NCBI RefSeq assembly: GCF_000718785.1
Contig: NZ_JOCA01000011.1
Span: 62,001-126,000 of the forward strand
DNA from: Streptomyces sp. NRRL WC-3626
GTDB lineage: Bacteria; Actinomycetota; Actinomycetes; Streptomycetales; Streptomycetaceae
Length of the DNA stretch: 64,000 nt
Reading direction: 5' to 3'
The translations under genes were made by a program, and so were the position numbers. Under the pieces are notes generated by a model, which saw nothing but the letters and a program-made list of their open reading frames with translations, searched no databases and was not told where the DNA came from. Of this stretch, positions 35,361-49,839 are shown piece after piece; position 1 is the stretch's first letter, and each line of letters opens with the position of its first letter.

Positions 35361-35392
35361 CGGACGGCGGGGGCTGCACCCGACGCCGTCCG
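35361..35392 (-). promoter_or_regulatory. Stem-loop in the metK leader
   Basis: CGGACGGCG (35361-35369) pairs perfectly with CGCCGTCCG (35384-35392), 14-nt loop, 42 nt upstream of the metK GTG. Could be a leader structure or mRNA stabiliser. It does not match SAM riboswitch classes I know. Confidence 0.4.
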
Positions 35393-35557
35393 TGGAACAG
35401 TTTATCGGTCGCGCTCCGCCACGGGTCCCCCTGTCTCGCCCCGCGAGAGGGCTGTGACCTGCGGCACGGGCATTCTGCCCATGACGAGCGGGCCTTGGCC
35501 AGAGGCGCCACGCCCCGACGCGCGAGGTTTCGGCGCCCCGGAAGGTGATCCGGCCGC

Positions 35558-36760
35558 TCACCCGAGCCGTTCGGCGACCAGGTCCCACACGGTCTCGGCC
35601 AGAGCCTCCTTGGGCCCGTGGGCTATGGGGGTCTCGCTGCCGTCGGCGCCCAGAACCACGGCCTCGTTCTCCTCGGATCCGAAGGTCTTGCGCTCCCCCA
35701 CCTCGTTCACCACCAGGAGGTCGCAGCCCTTGCGCTTCAGCTTGGCGCGGCCGTTGGCGAGCACGTCGTCGGTCTCGGCGGCGAAGCCCACGATCACCTG
35801 TCCGGCGCGCACCCGATCGCCGGAGATCTCGGCGAGAATGTCCGGATTCCGTACCAGGGTGATGGGCTCGGGCTCCCGGTCGTCCTTCTTCTTGATCTTG
35901 CCGGTGGCGTAGGCGGCCGGGCGGAAGTCGGCGACGGCGGCGGCCATGACGACGGCGTCCGCGTCGGCGGTGGCGGCGAGGACGGCCTCGCGCAGTTCCA
36001 CGGCGGTCCCCACCCGGACGACGTCCACGCCGGCCGGGTCGGGCAGGGCGGCGTTCGCCGCGATCAGGGTGACGCGGGCGCCGCGGGCGGCGGCGGTGCG
36101 GGCGAGGGCGTAGCCCTGCTTGCCGGAGGAGCGGTTGCCGAGGAAGCGGACGGGGTCGAGGGGCTCGCGGGTGCCTCCGGCGCTGACGACGACGTGGCGG
36201 CCCTCGAGGTCGGGTCCGGTGACACCGCGGGCCAGCACCCGGCGGCAGACCTCGAAGATCTCCCCCGGGTCGGGCAGCCGGCCCTTGCCGGTGTCGACGC
36301 CGGTGAGGCGGCCGACGGCGGGTTCGATCACCACGGCACCGCGGCGGCGCAGCGTGGCCACGTTCTCCCGGGTCGCCGGGTGTTCCCACATCTCGGTGTG
36401 CATGGCGGGGGCGAAGACCACCGGGCAGCGGGCGGTGAGCAGGGTGTTGGTGAGGAGGTCGTCGGCCAGGCCGTTGGCCGCCCTGGCGAGCGTGTCGGCG
36501 GTGGCGGGGGCGACGATCACCAGGTCGGCGTGCTGCCCGATGCGGACGTGCGGGACCTCGTGGACGTCGTCCCAGACCTCGGTGGAGACCGGGTTCCCGG
36601 AGAGCGCGGACCAGGTGGCGGCGCCGACGAAGTGCAGGGCGGAGGCGGTGGGGACGACCCGGACGTCGTGCCCCGACTCCGTCAGCCGCCTCAGCAGCTC
36701 GCAGGCCTTGTACGCGGCGATGCCGCCGCTGACCCCAAGAACGACCTTCGGCTTGTCCAC
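35558..36760 (-). CDS. coaBC: Bifunctional phosphopantothenoylcysteine decarboxylase / phosphopantothenate-cysteine ligase
   Basis: Two consecutive coenzyme A steps. The N-terminal flavoprotein CoaC (residues 1-185) starts [21 protein letters not shown], with active His in [15 protein letters not shown] and the [17 protein letters not shown] motif. The C-terminal CoaB (about 190-400) has [31 protein letters not shown] and AAVADFRPA with the CTP-binding [25 protein letters not shown] start. Separated from rpoZ by a strong terminator. Confidence 0.96.
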   Translation of the reverse strand: MDKPKVVLGVSGGIAAYKACELLRRLTESGHDVRVVPTASALHFVGAATWSALSGNPVSTEVWDDVHEVPHVRIGQHADLVIVAPATADTLARAANGLADDLLTNTLLTARCPVVFAPAMHTEMWEHPATRENVATLRRRGAVVIEPAVGRLTGVDTGKGRLPDPGEIFEVCRRVLARGVTGPDLEGRHVVVSAGGTREPLDPVRFLGNRSSGKQGYALARTAAARGARVTLIAANAALPDPAGVDVVRVGTAVELREAVLAATADADAVVMAAAVADFRPAAYATGKIKKKDDREPEPITLVRNPDILAEISGDRVRAGQVIVGFAAETDDVLANGRAKLKRKGCDLLVVNEVGERKTFGSEENEAVVLGADGSETPIAHGPKEALAETVWDLVAERLG

Positions 36761-36806
36761 CGTCTCTCCCCGGACCTCGGAAATGTTCGACCACCCCCAT
36801 CAGACA

Positions 36807-36840
36807 CCACAGGCCCGGCAGCGTGCTGCCGGGCCTGTGG
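36807..36840 (-). terminator. rpoZ terminator
   Basis: Perfect 15-bp inverted repeat CCACAGGCCCGGCAG (36807-36821) and CTGCCGGGCCTGTGG (36826-36840), 4-nt loop, between the rpoZ stop and the coaBC start. Ends the gmk-rpoZ unit. Confidence 0.85.
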
Positions 36841-36880
36841 AAAACTCAGCCTTCTTCAGCTGATACGACTTACCAACCGC

Positions 36881-37153
36881 TCACTGACCGGGGCCTTCGA
36901 CGGCCTCGGAGGTCAGCAGTCCCGCGTTGATCTCGCGCAGGGCGATCGAGAGCGGCTTCTCGTGGACATGGGTGTCGACGAGGGGACCGACGTACTCGAG
37001 CAGGCCCTCGCCGAGCTGCGAGTAGTACGCGTTGATCTGGCGGGCCCGCTTGGCCGCGTAGATCACGAGGCTGTACTTCGAGTCCGTGGCCTCGAGGAGC
37101 TCGTCGATCGGCGGGTTGATGATGCCCTCGGGCGCGGAGATGGAAGAGGACAC
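36881..37153 (-). CDS. rpoZ: RNA polymerase omega subunit
   Basis: 90-aa omega subunit, helping assembly of the beta-prime subunit. Sequence [36 protein letters not shown] is the conserved core (AAKRARQIN). GTG start at 37151-37153. It follows gmk by 76 bp; the gmk-rpoZ order is conserved in actinobacteria. Confidence 0.96.
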   Translation of the reverse strand: MSSSISAPEGIINPPIDELLEATDSKYSLVIYAAKRARQINAYYSQLGEGLLEYVGPLVDTHVHEKPLSIALREINAGLLTSEAVEGPGQ

Positions 37154-37229
37154 GCTCTACCTTCCGATGGATGGGAAAGATGCAGTCAGCATGATGGGTG
37201 AACGATGAGAAGTGAACGATTGCTCACGA

Positions 37230-37787
37230 TCACACGACGTTCATCAAGGCTAGCAGCTCGCGGGCCACGTCCTCGACGGAGGTGTTCACCAGGCTGGTGT
37301 CGAACTCCGGCTCGGCCGCCAGTTCGGTCTTCGCGGCGGCCAGCCGGCGCTCGATGACCTCGGGCGACTCGGTGCCCCGGCCCGTGAGCCTGCGCACGAG
37401 CTCCTCCCAGGAGGGAGGAGCCAGGAACACCAGCTGCGCCTCGGCCATGGACTCACGGACCTGCCGCGCCCCCTGGAGGTCGATCTCCAGCAGCACGGGC
37501 ACACCCGCCTCCAGGTGCTCCAGCACCGCCCCGCGGGGCGTGCCGTAGCGGTTGCCGGCGAACTCGGCCCACTCCAGCAGTTCGCCGTTGGCGATCAGCT
37601 TGTCCATCTCCTCGTCGGTGACGAAGAAGTAGTGGACTCCGTGCTGCTCGCCGGGGCGGGGCGTACGCGTCGTCGCCGACACCGAGAGCCAGACCTCGGG
37701 GTGTTCCTTGCGCATATGGGCGACGACCGTGCTCTTGCCGACCCCGGAGGGGCCGGAGAGCACGGTCAGCCGCGGACGTTCAGTCAT
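37230..37787 (-). CDS. gmk: Guanylate kinase
   Basis: Phosphorylates GMP to GDP. 185 aa: P-loop [23 protein letters not shown]-binding region [20 protein letters not shown] and [18 protein letters not shown], then [28 protein letters not shown]. All substrate motifs are intact. ATG at 37785-37787. Lies 60 bp after mihF and is followed by rpoZ. Confidence 0.97.
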   Translation of the reverse strand: MTERPRLTVLSGPSGVGKSTVVAHMRKEHPEVWLSVSATTRTPRPGEQHGVHYFFVTDEEMDKLIANGELLEWAEFAGNRYGTPRGAVLEHLEAGVPVLLEIDLQGARQVRESMAEAQLVFLAPPSWEELVRRLTGRGTESPEVIERRLAAAKTELAAEPEFDTSLVNTSVEDVARELLALMNVV

Positions 37788-37817
37788 GCAGCGATTATTC
37801 CAGCAATCACGCGATGC

Positions 37818-37835
37818 CCGGGACGGCGGTCCCGG
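37818..37835 (-). terminator. Stem-loop after mihF
   Basis: CCGGGAC-GGCG-GTCCCGG, perfect 7-bp stem 13 bp after the mihF stop and 30 bp before gmk. May attenuate transcription between the two. Confidence 0.55.
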
Positions 37836-37847
37836 ACCGCCCGCGCG

Positions 37848-38171
37848 TCAGGAGCCGGTGCTGCCGAACTCACGCTCCAGGGAGGCGATCTGGTTGGAAC
37901 CGAGACCACGCACGCGGCGGCTCTCGGAGATGCCCAGTCGCTCCATGATCTGCTTGGCGCGGACCTTGCCCACGCCCGGCAGGGACTCCAGCAGGGCGGA
38001 GACCTTCATCTTGCCGATGACGTCGTTCTCCTGGCCCTGCTTGATGACCTCGTGAAGGGAGGCGCCGGAGTGCTTGAGTCGATTCTTGACCTCGGCCCGC
38101 TCCCGGCGAGCCGCGGCGGCCTTTTCGAGCGCGGCTGCGCGCTGTTCAGGGGTAAGGGGCGGAAGAGCCAC
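37848..38171 (-). CDS. mihF: Integration host factor, actinobacterial type
   Basis: 107-aa nucleoid protein (sIHF of S. coelicolor, same length). VALPPLTPEQRAAALEKAAAARRERAEVKNRLKHSG is the N-terminal helix; LLESLPGVGKVRAKQIMERLGISESRRVRGLG is a helix-two-turns-helix DNA-binding module with the GVGKVRA hairpin. It binds DNA without sequence specificity and in Streptomyces affects condensation and development. GTG at 38169-38171 is the family start; a longer frame reaches 38255. Promoter candidate at 38282-38310. Confidence 0.95.
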   Translation of the reverse strand: MALPPLTPEQRAAALEKAAAARRERAEVKNRLKHSGASLHEVIKQGQENDVIGKMKVSALLESLPGVGKVRAKQIMERLGISESRRVRGLGSNQIASLEREFGSTGS

Positions 38172-38281
38172 GCCTACGTCACCTCGGATGTCGAACTGTC
38201 GGATACGGACCGGTGAGGAACGTGGTCGCCCCACACCTGGGGAGTCACGAGCCACAAGCTCGCCCGTTCACTCTCCGTCGG

Positions 38282-38310
38282 AGACTAGCGGCCAAGTCCG
38301 CCGGAGTCAG
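38282..38310 (-). promoter_or_regulatory. Probable mihF promoter
   Basis: On the minus strand, CTGACT (38310-38305), 17-bp spacer, TAGTCT (38287-38282). Good match to a HrdB-type promoter. Predicts a leader of about 105 nt for mihF. No gene is seen in 38172-38427. Confidence 0.55.
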
Positions 38311-38427
38311 CGAGAACTGCGGAAAAGTCCTGGTCAGCCTCCGTCAGGCCGGGCATTCAGGACATACTCCCCCGGATTTGAGGGTGTATCCAGAGTCCGG
38401 CGACCACGGATTCCTTCGCCGGCGGAC

Positions 38428-39269
38428 TCAGCCGGCCGTCACGGCGGTCCTGATCCCGTCCGCGAACCGCTCGGCGGCGTCACGCAGAGCGACCGCGTCG
38501 GGACCGTGGCGCAACACTCCCCGGCTGACGCTCGGCACCACGTTGCGCACCGCGCCGCCGAAGACCGCCGGGAGATCGGCCGCCGTGGCGCCCTGGGCAC
38601 CGATTCCGGGCGCGAGGATCGGCCCGCCCATGTCCAGTTCGTACGAGGACAGGTCGCCGAGGGTCGCGCCGACCACCGCGCCGAAGGACCCCAGCGGCTC
38701 CTCCCCCGCGTTCTCGGCGGCCAGATGCCCGAGCATGGTCGCCCCGACGCTGCGCCCGTCGGCGCGGACGGCGTGCTGCACCTCGCCGCCCTCCGGGTTG
38801 GACGTCAGTGCCAGCACGAACAGTCCGGTGCCGGTCTCCCGGGCCAGCGCCACGGCCGGGCTCAGCGAGCCGTAGCCGAGGTACGGCGAGACGGTGAGCG
38901 CGTCGGAGAGCAGGGGCGCGTCCTTGTGCAGGAACGACTCGGCGTAGGCGGCCATGGTGGAGCCGATGTCACCGCGCTTGGCGTCCATGAGGACCAGCGC
39001 GCCGGCCGCCCGCGCCTCCTGGACCGTCCGCTCCAGTACGGCGACTCCGCGCGAGCCGAAACGTTCGAAGAAGGCACTCTGCGGCTTGAGCACGGCGACC
39101 CGGTCGGCGACCGCCTCGACGACCGTGCGGCTGAACCGCTCCAGACCGCTCACGTCGTCGTTCAGGCCCCACTCGGCGAGCAGGGAGGCGTGCGGGTCGA
39201 TGCCCACGCACAGCGGGCCGCGCTCGTCCATCGCACGGCGCAGCCGCGCGCCGAAGGGTTCCAGTCCGG

Positions 39270-39273
<4 letters not shown>
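38428..39273 (-). CDS. pyrF: Orotidine 5'-phosphate decarboxylase, type 2
   Basis: Last step of UMP synthesis. 281 aa, the longer type-2 form seen in actinobacteria. [19 protein letters not shown], the catalytic [21 protein letters not shown] (Lys-Asp pair) and [24 protein letters not shown] are intact. ATG overlaps the pyrD stop by 4 bp (39270-39273). Last gene of the pyr operon. Confidence 0.97.
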
Positions 39274-40376
<1,103 letters not shown>

Positions 40377-40392
40377 GGTGTCCTCATGAAGA

Positions 40393-40418
40393 GGGGGACA
40401 CCGTTTCCGGTGTCCCCC
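40393..40418 (-). terminator. Hairpin between carB and pyrD
   Basis: GGGGGACACC (40393-40402) pairs with GGTGTCCCCC (40409-40418), 6-nt loop. It sits in the 54-bp carB-pyrD gap inside the operon, so it may partly terminate transcription or protect the upstream mRNA. Confidence 0.6.
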
Positions 40419-40430
40419 TGGGGGCTGCTG

Positions 40431-43731
<3,301 letters not shown>

Positions 43732-43739
<8 letters not shown>

Positions 43740-44874
43740 GCTGGCCCTCCATGAGGTTCACGAAGCGGTCGAACAGGTAGGCGGCGTCGTGCGGGCCCGC
43801 TGCCGCTTCGGGGTGGTACTGGACGCTGAAGGCCGGCTTGTCGAGGAGCTGGAGGCCCTCCACCACGTTGTCGTTGAGACACACGTGGGAGACCTCGGCG
43901 CGGCCGAACGGGGTGTCGGAGACCTTGTCGAGCGGGGCGTCCACGGCGAAGCCGTGGTTGTGCGCGGTGACCTCGACCTTGCCGGTCGTGCGGTCCTGCA
44001 CCGGCTGGTTGATGCCGCGGTGGCCGTACTTCAGCTTGTAGGTGCCGAAGCCGAGGGCGCGGCCCAGGATCTGGTTGCCGAAGCAGATGCCGAACAGCGG
44101 GGTGCCGCGCTCCAGGACGCCCCGCATGACGGAGACGGGGTGGTCGGCGGTGGACGGGTCGCCGGGGCCGTTGGAGAAGAACACGCCGTCCGGGTTCACG
44201 GCGTAGACGTCGTCGACGGTGGCGGTGGCGGGCAGGACATGCACCTCGATGCCGCGCTCGGCCATGCGGTGCGGGGTCATGCCCTTGATGCCGAGGTCGA
44301 TCGCGGCGACGGTGAACGTCTTCTCGCCGATCGCGGGGACGACGTACGGCTCGGTGGTGGCGACCTCGGCGGACAGGTCGGCGCCCTCCATCCTGGGCGC
44401 CTCCTGGACACGGGCCAGCAGGGCCGCGTCGTCGCGCACGGCGTCGCCGCTGAAGATGCCGACGCGCATGGCGCCGCGCTCCCGCAGATGGCGGGTGAGC
44501 GCGCGGGTGTCGATGCCGCTGATGCCGACGACGTCCTGGGCGGCCAGTTCGGCGTCCAGCGTGCGGCGGGAGCGCCAGTTGGAGGGCACCCGCGCGGGGT
44601 CGCGCACGACGTAGCCGGAGACCCAGATCTTCCTGGACTCCATGTCCTCGTCGTTGACGCCGGTGTTCCCCACGTGCGGGGCGGTCATCACCACGACCTG
44701 GCGGTGGTAGGACGGGTCGGTGAGGGTCTCCTGGTAGCCGGTCATGCCGGTGGAGAACACCGCTTCGCCGAAGGTCTCCCCCACCGCCCCGTAGGCACGG
44801 CCGCGGAAGATCCGGCCGTCCTCCAGGACGAGTACGGCGGGAACCTTGGCGGCTCCCCTGGTGGAGGTTGTCAT
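43732..44874 (-). CDS. carA: Carbamoyl-phosphate synthase small subunit
   Basis: Glutamine amidotransferase subunit that channels ammonia to CarB. 380 aa: N-terminal domain from [20 protein letters not shown], class-I GATase domain with nucleophile Cys in [19 protein letters not shown] and catalytic His-Glu in [16 protein letters not shown] at 44872-44874 overlaps the PH-like membrane gene. A longer frame upstream is not family-like. Confidence 0.98.
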
Positions 44875-45431
44875 CGTGCGCCTTCCGTCTTGTTGATCAT
44901 GTGGTTGAGGGCTTCCACCCACGCGTTGTGCTCGGCCGCGTGGCCGGAGCGGAAGCCGGAGTCGATCAGCCTGTCGCCGTGTGCCCACGTCACGACCAGC
45001 AGTCCGCCCTCGGTGAGGACCTTGCCGGCGATGCCCTTGTCGAGGCGGGCCTCGCGCAGGGCGTCCACCGGGACGAAGAAGTCGTCCGCACCCTGGCGTA
45101 CGACGTCCAGTCCCGCGTCCGTCAGCGTGAGCTCGGCCCTGCTGCGGGTGCCCAGGCCGTGCGCCACGATGCGGTCGAGCCACTGTCCGGCGGTGGTGGA
45201 GCCGTGGTAGCGGCCGCTCATCGTCAGTTTCACCTCGCCGGGGTCGTCCGGCGCGCTGTGCAGCTCGGGCAGGTCGCCCTGGAGCGTGCCCCGCCACTTC
45301 CAGCCCTCGCGCATCAGCCAGTAGACGAGCGCGACGAAGAGGGCGAGTCCGACGACCCAGCCGATCCGGGCGGCCCAGTCGGTCACTTCCGCCGATTCCT
45401 TATCGGCGGCCAGCAGGAGTACAGGTGTCAC
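44871..45431 (-). CDS. PH-like domain membrane protein of the pyr operon (186 aa)
   Basis: One N-terminal membrane helix ([24 protein letters not shown], about residues 23-46), then a soluble PH-like domain ([62 protein letters not shown]). Overlaps both neighbours (GTG start inside the pyrC stop, own stop inside the carA start), so it is firmly part of the pyrimidine operon, a fixed position in Streptomyces. Function unknown; perhaps a membrane scaffold for the pathway. Confidence 0.82.
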   Translation of the reverse strand: MTPVLLLAADKESAEVTDWAARIGWVVGLALFVALVYWLMREGWKWRGTLQGDLPELHSAPDDPGEVKLTMSGRYHGSTTAGQWLDRIVAHGLGTRSRAELTLTDAGLDVVRQGADDFFVPVDALREARLDKGIAGKVLTEGGLLVVTWAHGDRLIDSGFRSGHAAEHNAWVEALNHMINKTEGAR

Positions 45432-46714
45432 GTGAGCTTCCCGTCGACGAGCGTGGCCTTGCCCCGGAGCCAGGTGTGGGTGACACGGCCCGGCAGCTCA
45501 CGGCCCTCGTACGGGGTGTTGCGGCTGCGCGAGGCGAAGCCCGCGGGGTCCACAGGGCCACGGTATGCCGTGTCGACGAGGGTGAGGTTGGCGGGCTCGC
45601 CTGCCGAGACGGGACGGCCGTGACCCGCGGCCCGGCCGATGCGCGCCGGCGTGAAGGACATGCGGTCGGCGACGCCGGCCCAGTCCAGCAGGCCCGTCTC
45701 CACCATCGTGTCCTGCACCACCGACAGGGCGGTCTCCAGACCGACCATGCCCATGGCGGCGGCGGCCCACTCGCAGTCCTTGTCCTCGTGCGGGTGCGGG
45801 GCGTGGTCGGTGGCGACGATGTCGATCGTGCCGTCGGCGAGCGCCTCGCGCAGTGCCGTCACGTCGCGCTCCGTGCGCAGCGGCGGGTTGACCTTGTAGA
45901 CCGGGTCGTACGACCGGACCAGTTCGTCGGTGAGGAGGAGGTGGTGCGGGGTGACCTCGGCGGTGACGTCGATGCCCCGGGACTTGGCCCACCGGACGAT
46001 CTCGACGGACCCGGCGGTCGACAGGTGGCAGATGTGCACGCGGGAGCCGACGTGCTCGGCGAGCAGCACGTCCCGCGCGATGATCGACTCCTCGGCGACG
46101 GCCGGCCAGCCGCCCAGGCCCAGCTCGGCGGAGACGACGCCCTCGTTCATCTGGGCGCCCTCGGTGAGCCGGGGCTCCTGGGCGTGCTGGGCGACGACGC
46201 CGCCGAAGGCCTTCACGTACTCCAGGGCGCGGCGCATGATCACGGCGTCGTGGACGCACTTGCCGTCGTCGGAGAAGACGGTGACGCCTGCCGCGGACTC
46301 GTGCATGGCGCCCAGTTCGGCGAGCTTGGCCCCCTCCAGGCCGACGGTGACGGCGCCGATCGGCTGCACGTCGCAGTAGCCGGACTCCTGGCCGAGCCGC
46401 CAGACCTGCTCGACGACGCCGGCGGTGTCGGCGACCGGGAAGGTGTTGGCCATGGCGAAGACGCTGGTGTAGCCGCCGCTCGCCGCCGCGCGGGTGCCCG
46501 TCAGGACGGTCTCGGAGTCCTCGCGGCCGGGCTCGCGCAGATGGGTGTGCAGGTCGACCAGGCCCGGCAGGAGCACCTTGCCGCCGGCCTCGACGACCTC
46601 GGCGCCGTCGGCGGGCAGTCCGGCGCCGACCCGAGTGATCGTTTCGCCGTCGATCAGCACGTCCTGCGGCTCGCCGCCGAGCACCTTCGCACCGCGGATA
46701 AGGATCTTGCTCAT
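45428..46714 (-). CDS. pyrC: Dihydroorotase
   Basis: Class-I (428 aa, AtzC/hydantoinase-like) zinc amidohydrolase cyclising carbamoyl aspartate. [21 protein letters not shown], the metal motif [20 protein letters not shown], further His ligands in [14 protein letters not shown] and the [14 protein letters not shown] catalytic Asp segment are intact. ATG at 46712-46714; 5 bp after pyrB. Confidence 0.97.
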   Translation of the reverse strand: MSKILIRGAKVLGGEPQDVLIDGETITRVGAGLPADGAEVVEAGGKVLLPGLVDLHTHLREPGREDSETVLTGTRAAASGGYTSVFAMANTFPVADTAGVVEQVWRLGQESGYCDVQPIGAVTVGLEGAKLAELGAMHESAAGVTVFSDDGKCVHDAVIMRRALEYVKAFGGVVAQHAQEPRLTEGAQMNEGVVSAELGLGGWPAVAEESIIARDVLLAEHVGSRVHICHLSTAGSVEIVRWAKSRGIDVTAEVTPHHLLLTDELVRSYDPVYKVNPPLRTERDVTALREALADGTIDIVATDHAPHPHEDKDCEWAAAAMGMVGLETALSVVQDTMVETGLLDWAGVADRMSFTPARIGRAAGHGRPVSAGEPANLTLVDTAYRGPVDPAGFASRSRNTPYEGRELPGRVTHTWLRGKATLVDGKLT

Positions 46715-46719
46715 GGTTC

Positions 46720-47703
46720 TTACTTCTCCTCGGTGGTGGTGCGGGCGTGGGTGAGGGCGGGTTCGTTGCCGCCCAGCAGCAGGTAGAGGACGGCCATGCG
46801 GATGGAGACGCCGTTGGCGACCTGCTCGATCACCGTGCAGCGGTCGGAGTCGGCGACCTCGGCGGTGATCTCCATGCCGCGGACCATCGGGCCGGGGTGC
46901 ATGACGATGGCGTGCCCGGGCATCCGCGCCATGCGGTCGCCGTCGAGGCCGTAGCGGCGCGAGTACTCCCGCTCGGTGGGGAAGAACGCGGCGTTCATCC
47001 GCTCGCGCTGGACGCGCAGCATCATCACCGCGTCGGACTTGGTCAGCGTCGAGTCGAGGTCGTACGACACCTCGCAGGGCCAGGTGTCGATGCCGACCGG
47101 CAGCAGGGTCGGCGGGGCGACCAGGGTGACCTCGGCGCCGAGGGTGTGCAGCAGGTCGACGTTGGAGCGGGCGACCCTGCTGTGCAGGACGTCGCCGACG
47201 ATCGTGATGCGGCGGCCCGACAGGTCCTGCCCGAGTCCGGCGTCCCGGCCGACCAGCCGGCGCCGCATGGTGAAGGCGTCGAGGAGGGCCTGGGTGGGGT
47301 GCTGGTGGGTGCCGTCGCCCGCGTTGATGACGTGCGCGTCGATCCAGCCGGAGGTGGCCAGCCGGTACGGGGCCCCGGAGGCGCCGTGCCGGATGACCAC
47401 GGCGTCGACGCCCATGGCCTCCAGGGTCTGCGCCGTGTCCTTCAGGGACTCGCCCTTGGAGACGCTGGAGCCCTTGGCGGTGAAGTTGATGACGTCCGCC
47501 GACAGCCGCTTCTCGGCGGCCTCGAAGGAGATCCGGGTGCGGGTGGAGTCCTCGAAGAAGAGGTTGACGACGGTCCGGCCGCGCAGGGTCGGGAGTTTCT
47601 TGATCGGCCGGTCGGCGACCCGGGCCATCTCCTCGGCGGTGTCGAGGATCAGGACGGCGTCGTCGCGGGTGAGGTCGGCGGCCGAGATGAGATGACGCTG
47701 CAT
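46720..47703 (-). CDS. pyrB: Aspartate carbamoyltransferase catalytic subunit
   Basis: First committed pyrimidine step. 327 aa: carbamoyl-phosphate site [56 protein letters not shown] and [13 protein letters not shown]. No pyrI regulatory subunit follows, as in Gram-positives, where the enzyme is probably not allosteric in the E. coli manner. It lies 115 bp after pyrR; I saw no strong PyrR hairpin in that gap. Confidence 0.97.
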   Translation of the reverse strand: MQRHLISAADLTRDDAVLILDTAEEMARVADRPIKKLPTLRGRTVVNLFFEDSTRTRISFEAAEKRLSADVINFTAKGSSVSKGESLKDTAQTLEAMGVDAVVIRHGASGAPYRLATSGWIDAHVINAGDGTHQHPTQALLDAFTMRRRLVGRDAGLGQDLSGRRITIVGDVLHSRVARSNVDLLHTLGAEVTLVAPPTLLPVGIDTWPCEVSYDLDSTLTKSDAVMMLRVQRERMNAAFFPTEREYSRRYGLDGDRMARMPGHAIVMHPGPMVRGMEITAEVADSDRCTVIEQVANGVSIRMAVLYLLLGGNEPALTHARTTTEEK

Positions 47704-47818
47704 CTGTCAGGCTCCGTAAGGCGGTTCGATATGACGAAATCGGCGGCGAAATCGGGCAGACGGGTACGCGCGTGGGCGTGCCGAGCCGGCGCACGCCCGG
47801 GGCGTGCGCACCGAAGTG

Positions 47819-48430
<612 letters not shown>

Positions 48431-48558
48431 CCTTAAAGGACGTCGGATTGCGTGACCCACGCTATCAGGTGGGATTCCGCCCGTAGCGACACCCCCGATC
48501 ACTCCGATGGAGTAGCCGATCTTCGCTACCACGGAAGAGTCGGTGTGGACCATTCGGC

Positions 48559-48588
48559 TTGACGAGCGAGAGTAACGCTGCGTAACCT
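48559..48588 (+). promoter_or_regulatory. bldD promoter
   Basis: TTGACG (48559-48564), 18-bp spacer, TAACCT (48583-48588): a good HrdB-type vegetative promoter. Start point near 48595, about 65 nt before the bldD ATG. Confidence 0.75.
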
Positions 48589-48601
48589 CACAGTGAGTTA
48601 C
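48582..48601 (+). promoter_or_regulatory. Probable BldD operator (autoregulation)
   Basis: GTAACCTCACAGTGAGTTAC is a near-perfect 20-bp palindrome with TCAC-A-GTGA at its core, the half-sites described for BldD. It overlaps the -10 element, so BldD with cyclic di-GMP would block its own promoter. BldD autorepression is established in S. coelicolor. Confidence 0.75.
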
Positions 48602-48658
48602 CAGCCGCGCGGCATGGAAACCAGCCAGAGTCGCGTCGACACAGTGCCGGGGAGCTAT

Positions 48659-49162
48659 ATGTCCAGCGAATACGCCAAACAGCTCGGGGCCAAGCTCCGG
48701 GCGATCCGCACCCAGCAGGGCCTTTCCCTCCACGGTGTCGAGGAGAAGTCCCAGGGCCGCTGGAAGGCGGTCGTGGTCGGTTCGTACGAGCGCGGCGACC
48801 GCGCCGTGACCGTGCAGCGCCTCGCGGAGCTGGCGGACTTCTACGGCGTCCCGGTGCAGGAGCTGCTGCCGGGCACGACCCCGGGCGGGGCCGCCGAGCC
48901 GCCGCCGAAGCTGGTCCTGGACCTGGAGCGGCTGGCCACGGTGCCGGCCGAGAAGGCGGGCCCGCTGCAGCGGTACGCGGCGACGATCCAGTCGCAGCGC
49001 GGCGACTACAACGGCAAGGTGCTCTCGATCCGCCAGGACGACCTGCGCACCCTCGCCGTCATCTACGACCAGTCGCCCTCGGTCCTCACCGAGCAGCTGA
49101 TCAACTGGGGCGTCCTGGACGCGGACGCGCGCCGCGCGGTGGCCTCGCACGAGGACGCGTAG
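48659..49162 (+). CDS. bldD: Developmental regulator BldD
   Basis: 167 aa, the size of S. coelicolor BldD. The N-terminal XRE-type HTH (YAKQLGAKLRAIRTQQGLSLHGVEEKSQGRWKAVVVGSYERGDRAVTVQRLAELADFYG, residues 4-62) binds DNA; the C-terminal domain (about 80-167) binds tetrameric cyclic di-GMP through the RQDD signature in SIRQDDLRTLA and the later RRAVASHEDA region. It represses sporulation genes in vegetative growth. Start at 48659 behind GGGGAG. Divergent from the pyr operon. Confidence 0.98.
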   Translation: MSSEYAKQLGAKLRAIRTQQGLSLHGVEEKSQGRWKAVVVGSYERGDRAVTVQRLAELADFYGVPVQELLPGTTPGGAAEPPPKLVLDLERLATVPAEKAGPLQRYAATIQSQRGDYNGKVLSIRQDDLRTLAVIYDQSPSVLTEQLINWGVLDADARRAVASHEDA

Positions 49163-49188
49163 CCGGTCCACGGGACCGCAGAAACGTG

Positions 49189-49238
49189 CCGCCGGGGTGG
49201 CCGGAACCATATGGGTTCCGGCCACCCCGGCGGTTTTT
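49189..49238 (+). terminator. bldD intrinsic terminator
   Basis: Perfect 20-bp stem (49189-49208 with 49214-49233; arms begin CCGCCGGGG and end CCCCGGCGG), 5-nt loop ATATG, followed by TTTTT (49234-49238). The only classical U-tract terminator in the window. The rest of 49239-49405 shows no gene. Confidence 0.95.
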
Positions 49239-49405
49239 CGTGGGCGCGCCGATTCTTCGCGGGCACGTACGCGCGCCGTGAGGGCAGCACCGCAGGGGCG
49301 CCCGCAACCACGCGACCAGCGCGCGACCAGCCACGGGCCGGCCCGCAGTCGCCTCTCAGGCGCACCCCCGCGGTGGTGGGCGCGCTCACGACGCGCGGCG
49401 TACGC

Positions 49406-49837
49406 TTACGCCTCGCGTCGAAGCGACGGCTTCAGCTCCTTGAGCCGGCCCAGCAGCCCGTTCACGAAGGAGGGCGACTCATCGGTCGAGAATTCCTTCG
49501 CCAACTGCACCATCTCGTCGAGGACCACCGCGTCCGGGGTCTCATCGACCCAGATCAGCTCGTACGCGCCGAGCCGCAGAATGCTGCGGTCGACGACCGG
49601 CATACGGTCGATCGTCCAGCCCACCGAGTACTGGGCGATCAGCTCGTCGATGCGCCGCGCGTGCTCCGCGTAGCCCTCGACGAGCTGCATCGTGTACTCG
49701 CTCACCGGCGGCTGCCGGGTGTCGGACCGGGCGTGCCGGACCCAGTCGGCGAGGACGGTCAGAACCTCGGCGCCGCGCTGATCGCCCTCGAAAATGATCT
49801 GGAAGGCACGCTTGCGGGCCGTATTGCGGGCAGCCAC
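49406..49837 (-). CDS. nusB: Transcription antitermination factor NusB
   Basis: 143 aa, all-helical. ARNTARKRAFQIIFEGDQRGAE at the N-terminus is the arginine-rich RNA-binding region; YTMQLVEGYAEHARRIDELIAQYSVGWTIDRMPVVDRSILRLGAYELIW and PDAVVLDEMVQLAKEFSTDESPSFVNGLLGRL are the family core. Partners NusE in rRNA antitermination. GTG start 2 bp after the efp stop, so coupled. Confidence 0.96.
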   Translation of the reverse strand: MAARNTARKRAFQIIFEGDQRGAEVLTVLADWVRHARSDTRQPPVSEYTMQLVEGYAEHARRIDELIAQYSVGWTIDRMPVVDRSILRLGAYELIWVDETPDAVVLDEMVQLAKEFSTDESPSFVNGLLGRLKELKPSLRREA

Positions 49838-49839
49838 GG

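Noticed and set aside
35320..35557. SAM riboswitch upstream of metK
   Set aside because: I looked for SAM-I, SAM-II and SAM-IV core blocks and found none; only a simple hairpin is present.
47704..47818. Second PyrR site between pyrR and pyrB
   Set aside because: No UCCNGNGAGG loop found on the minus strand in this gap.
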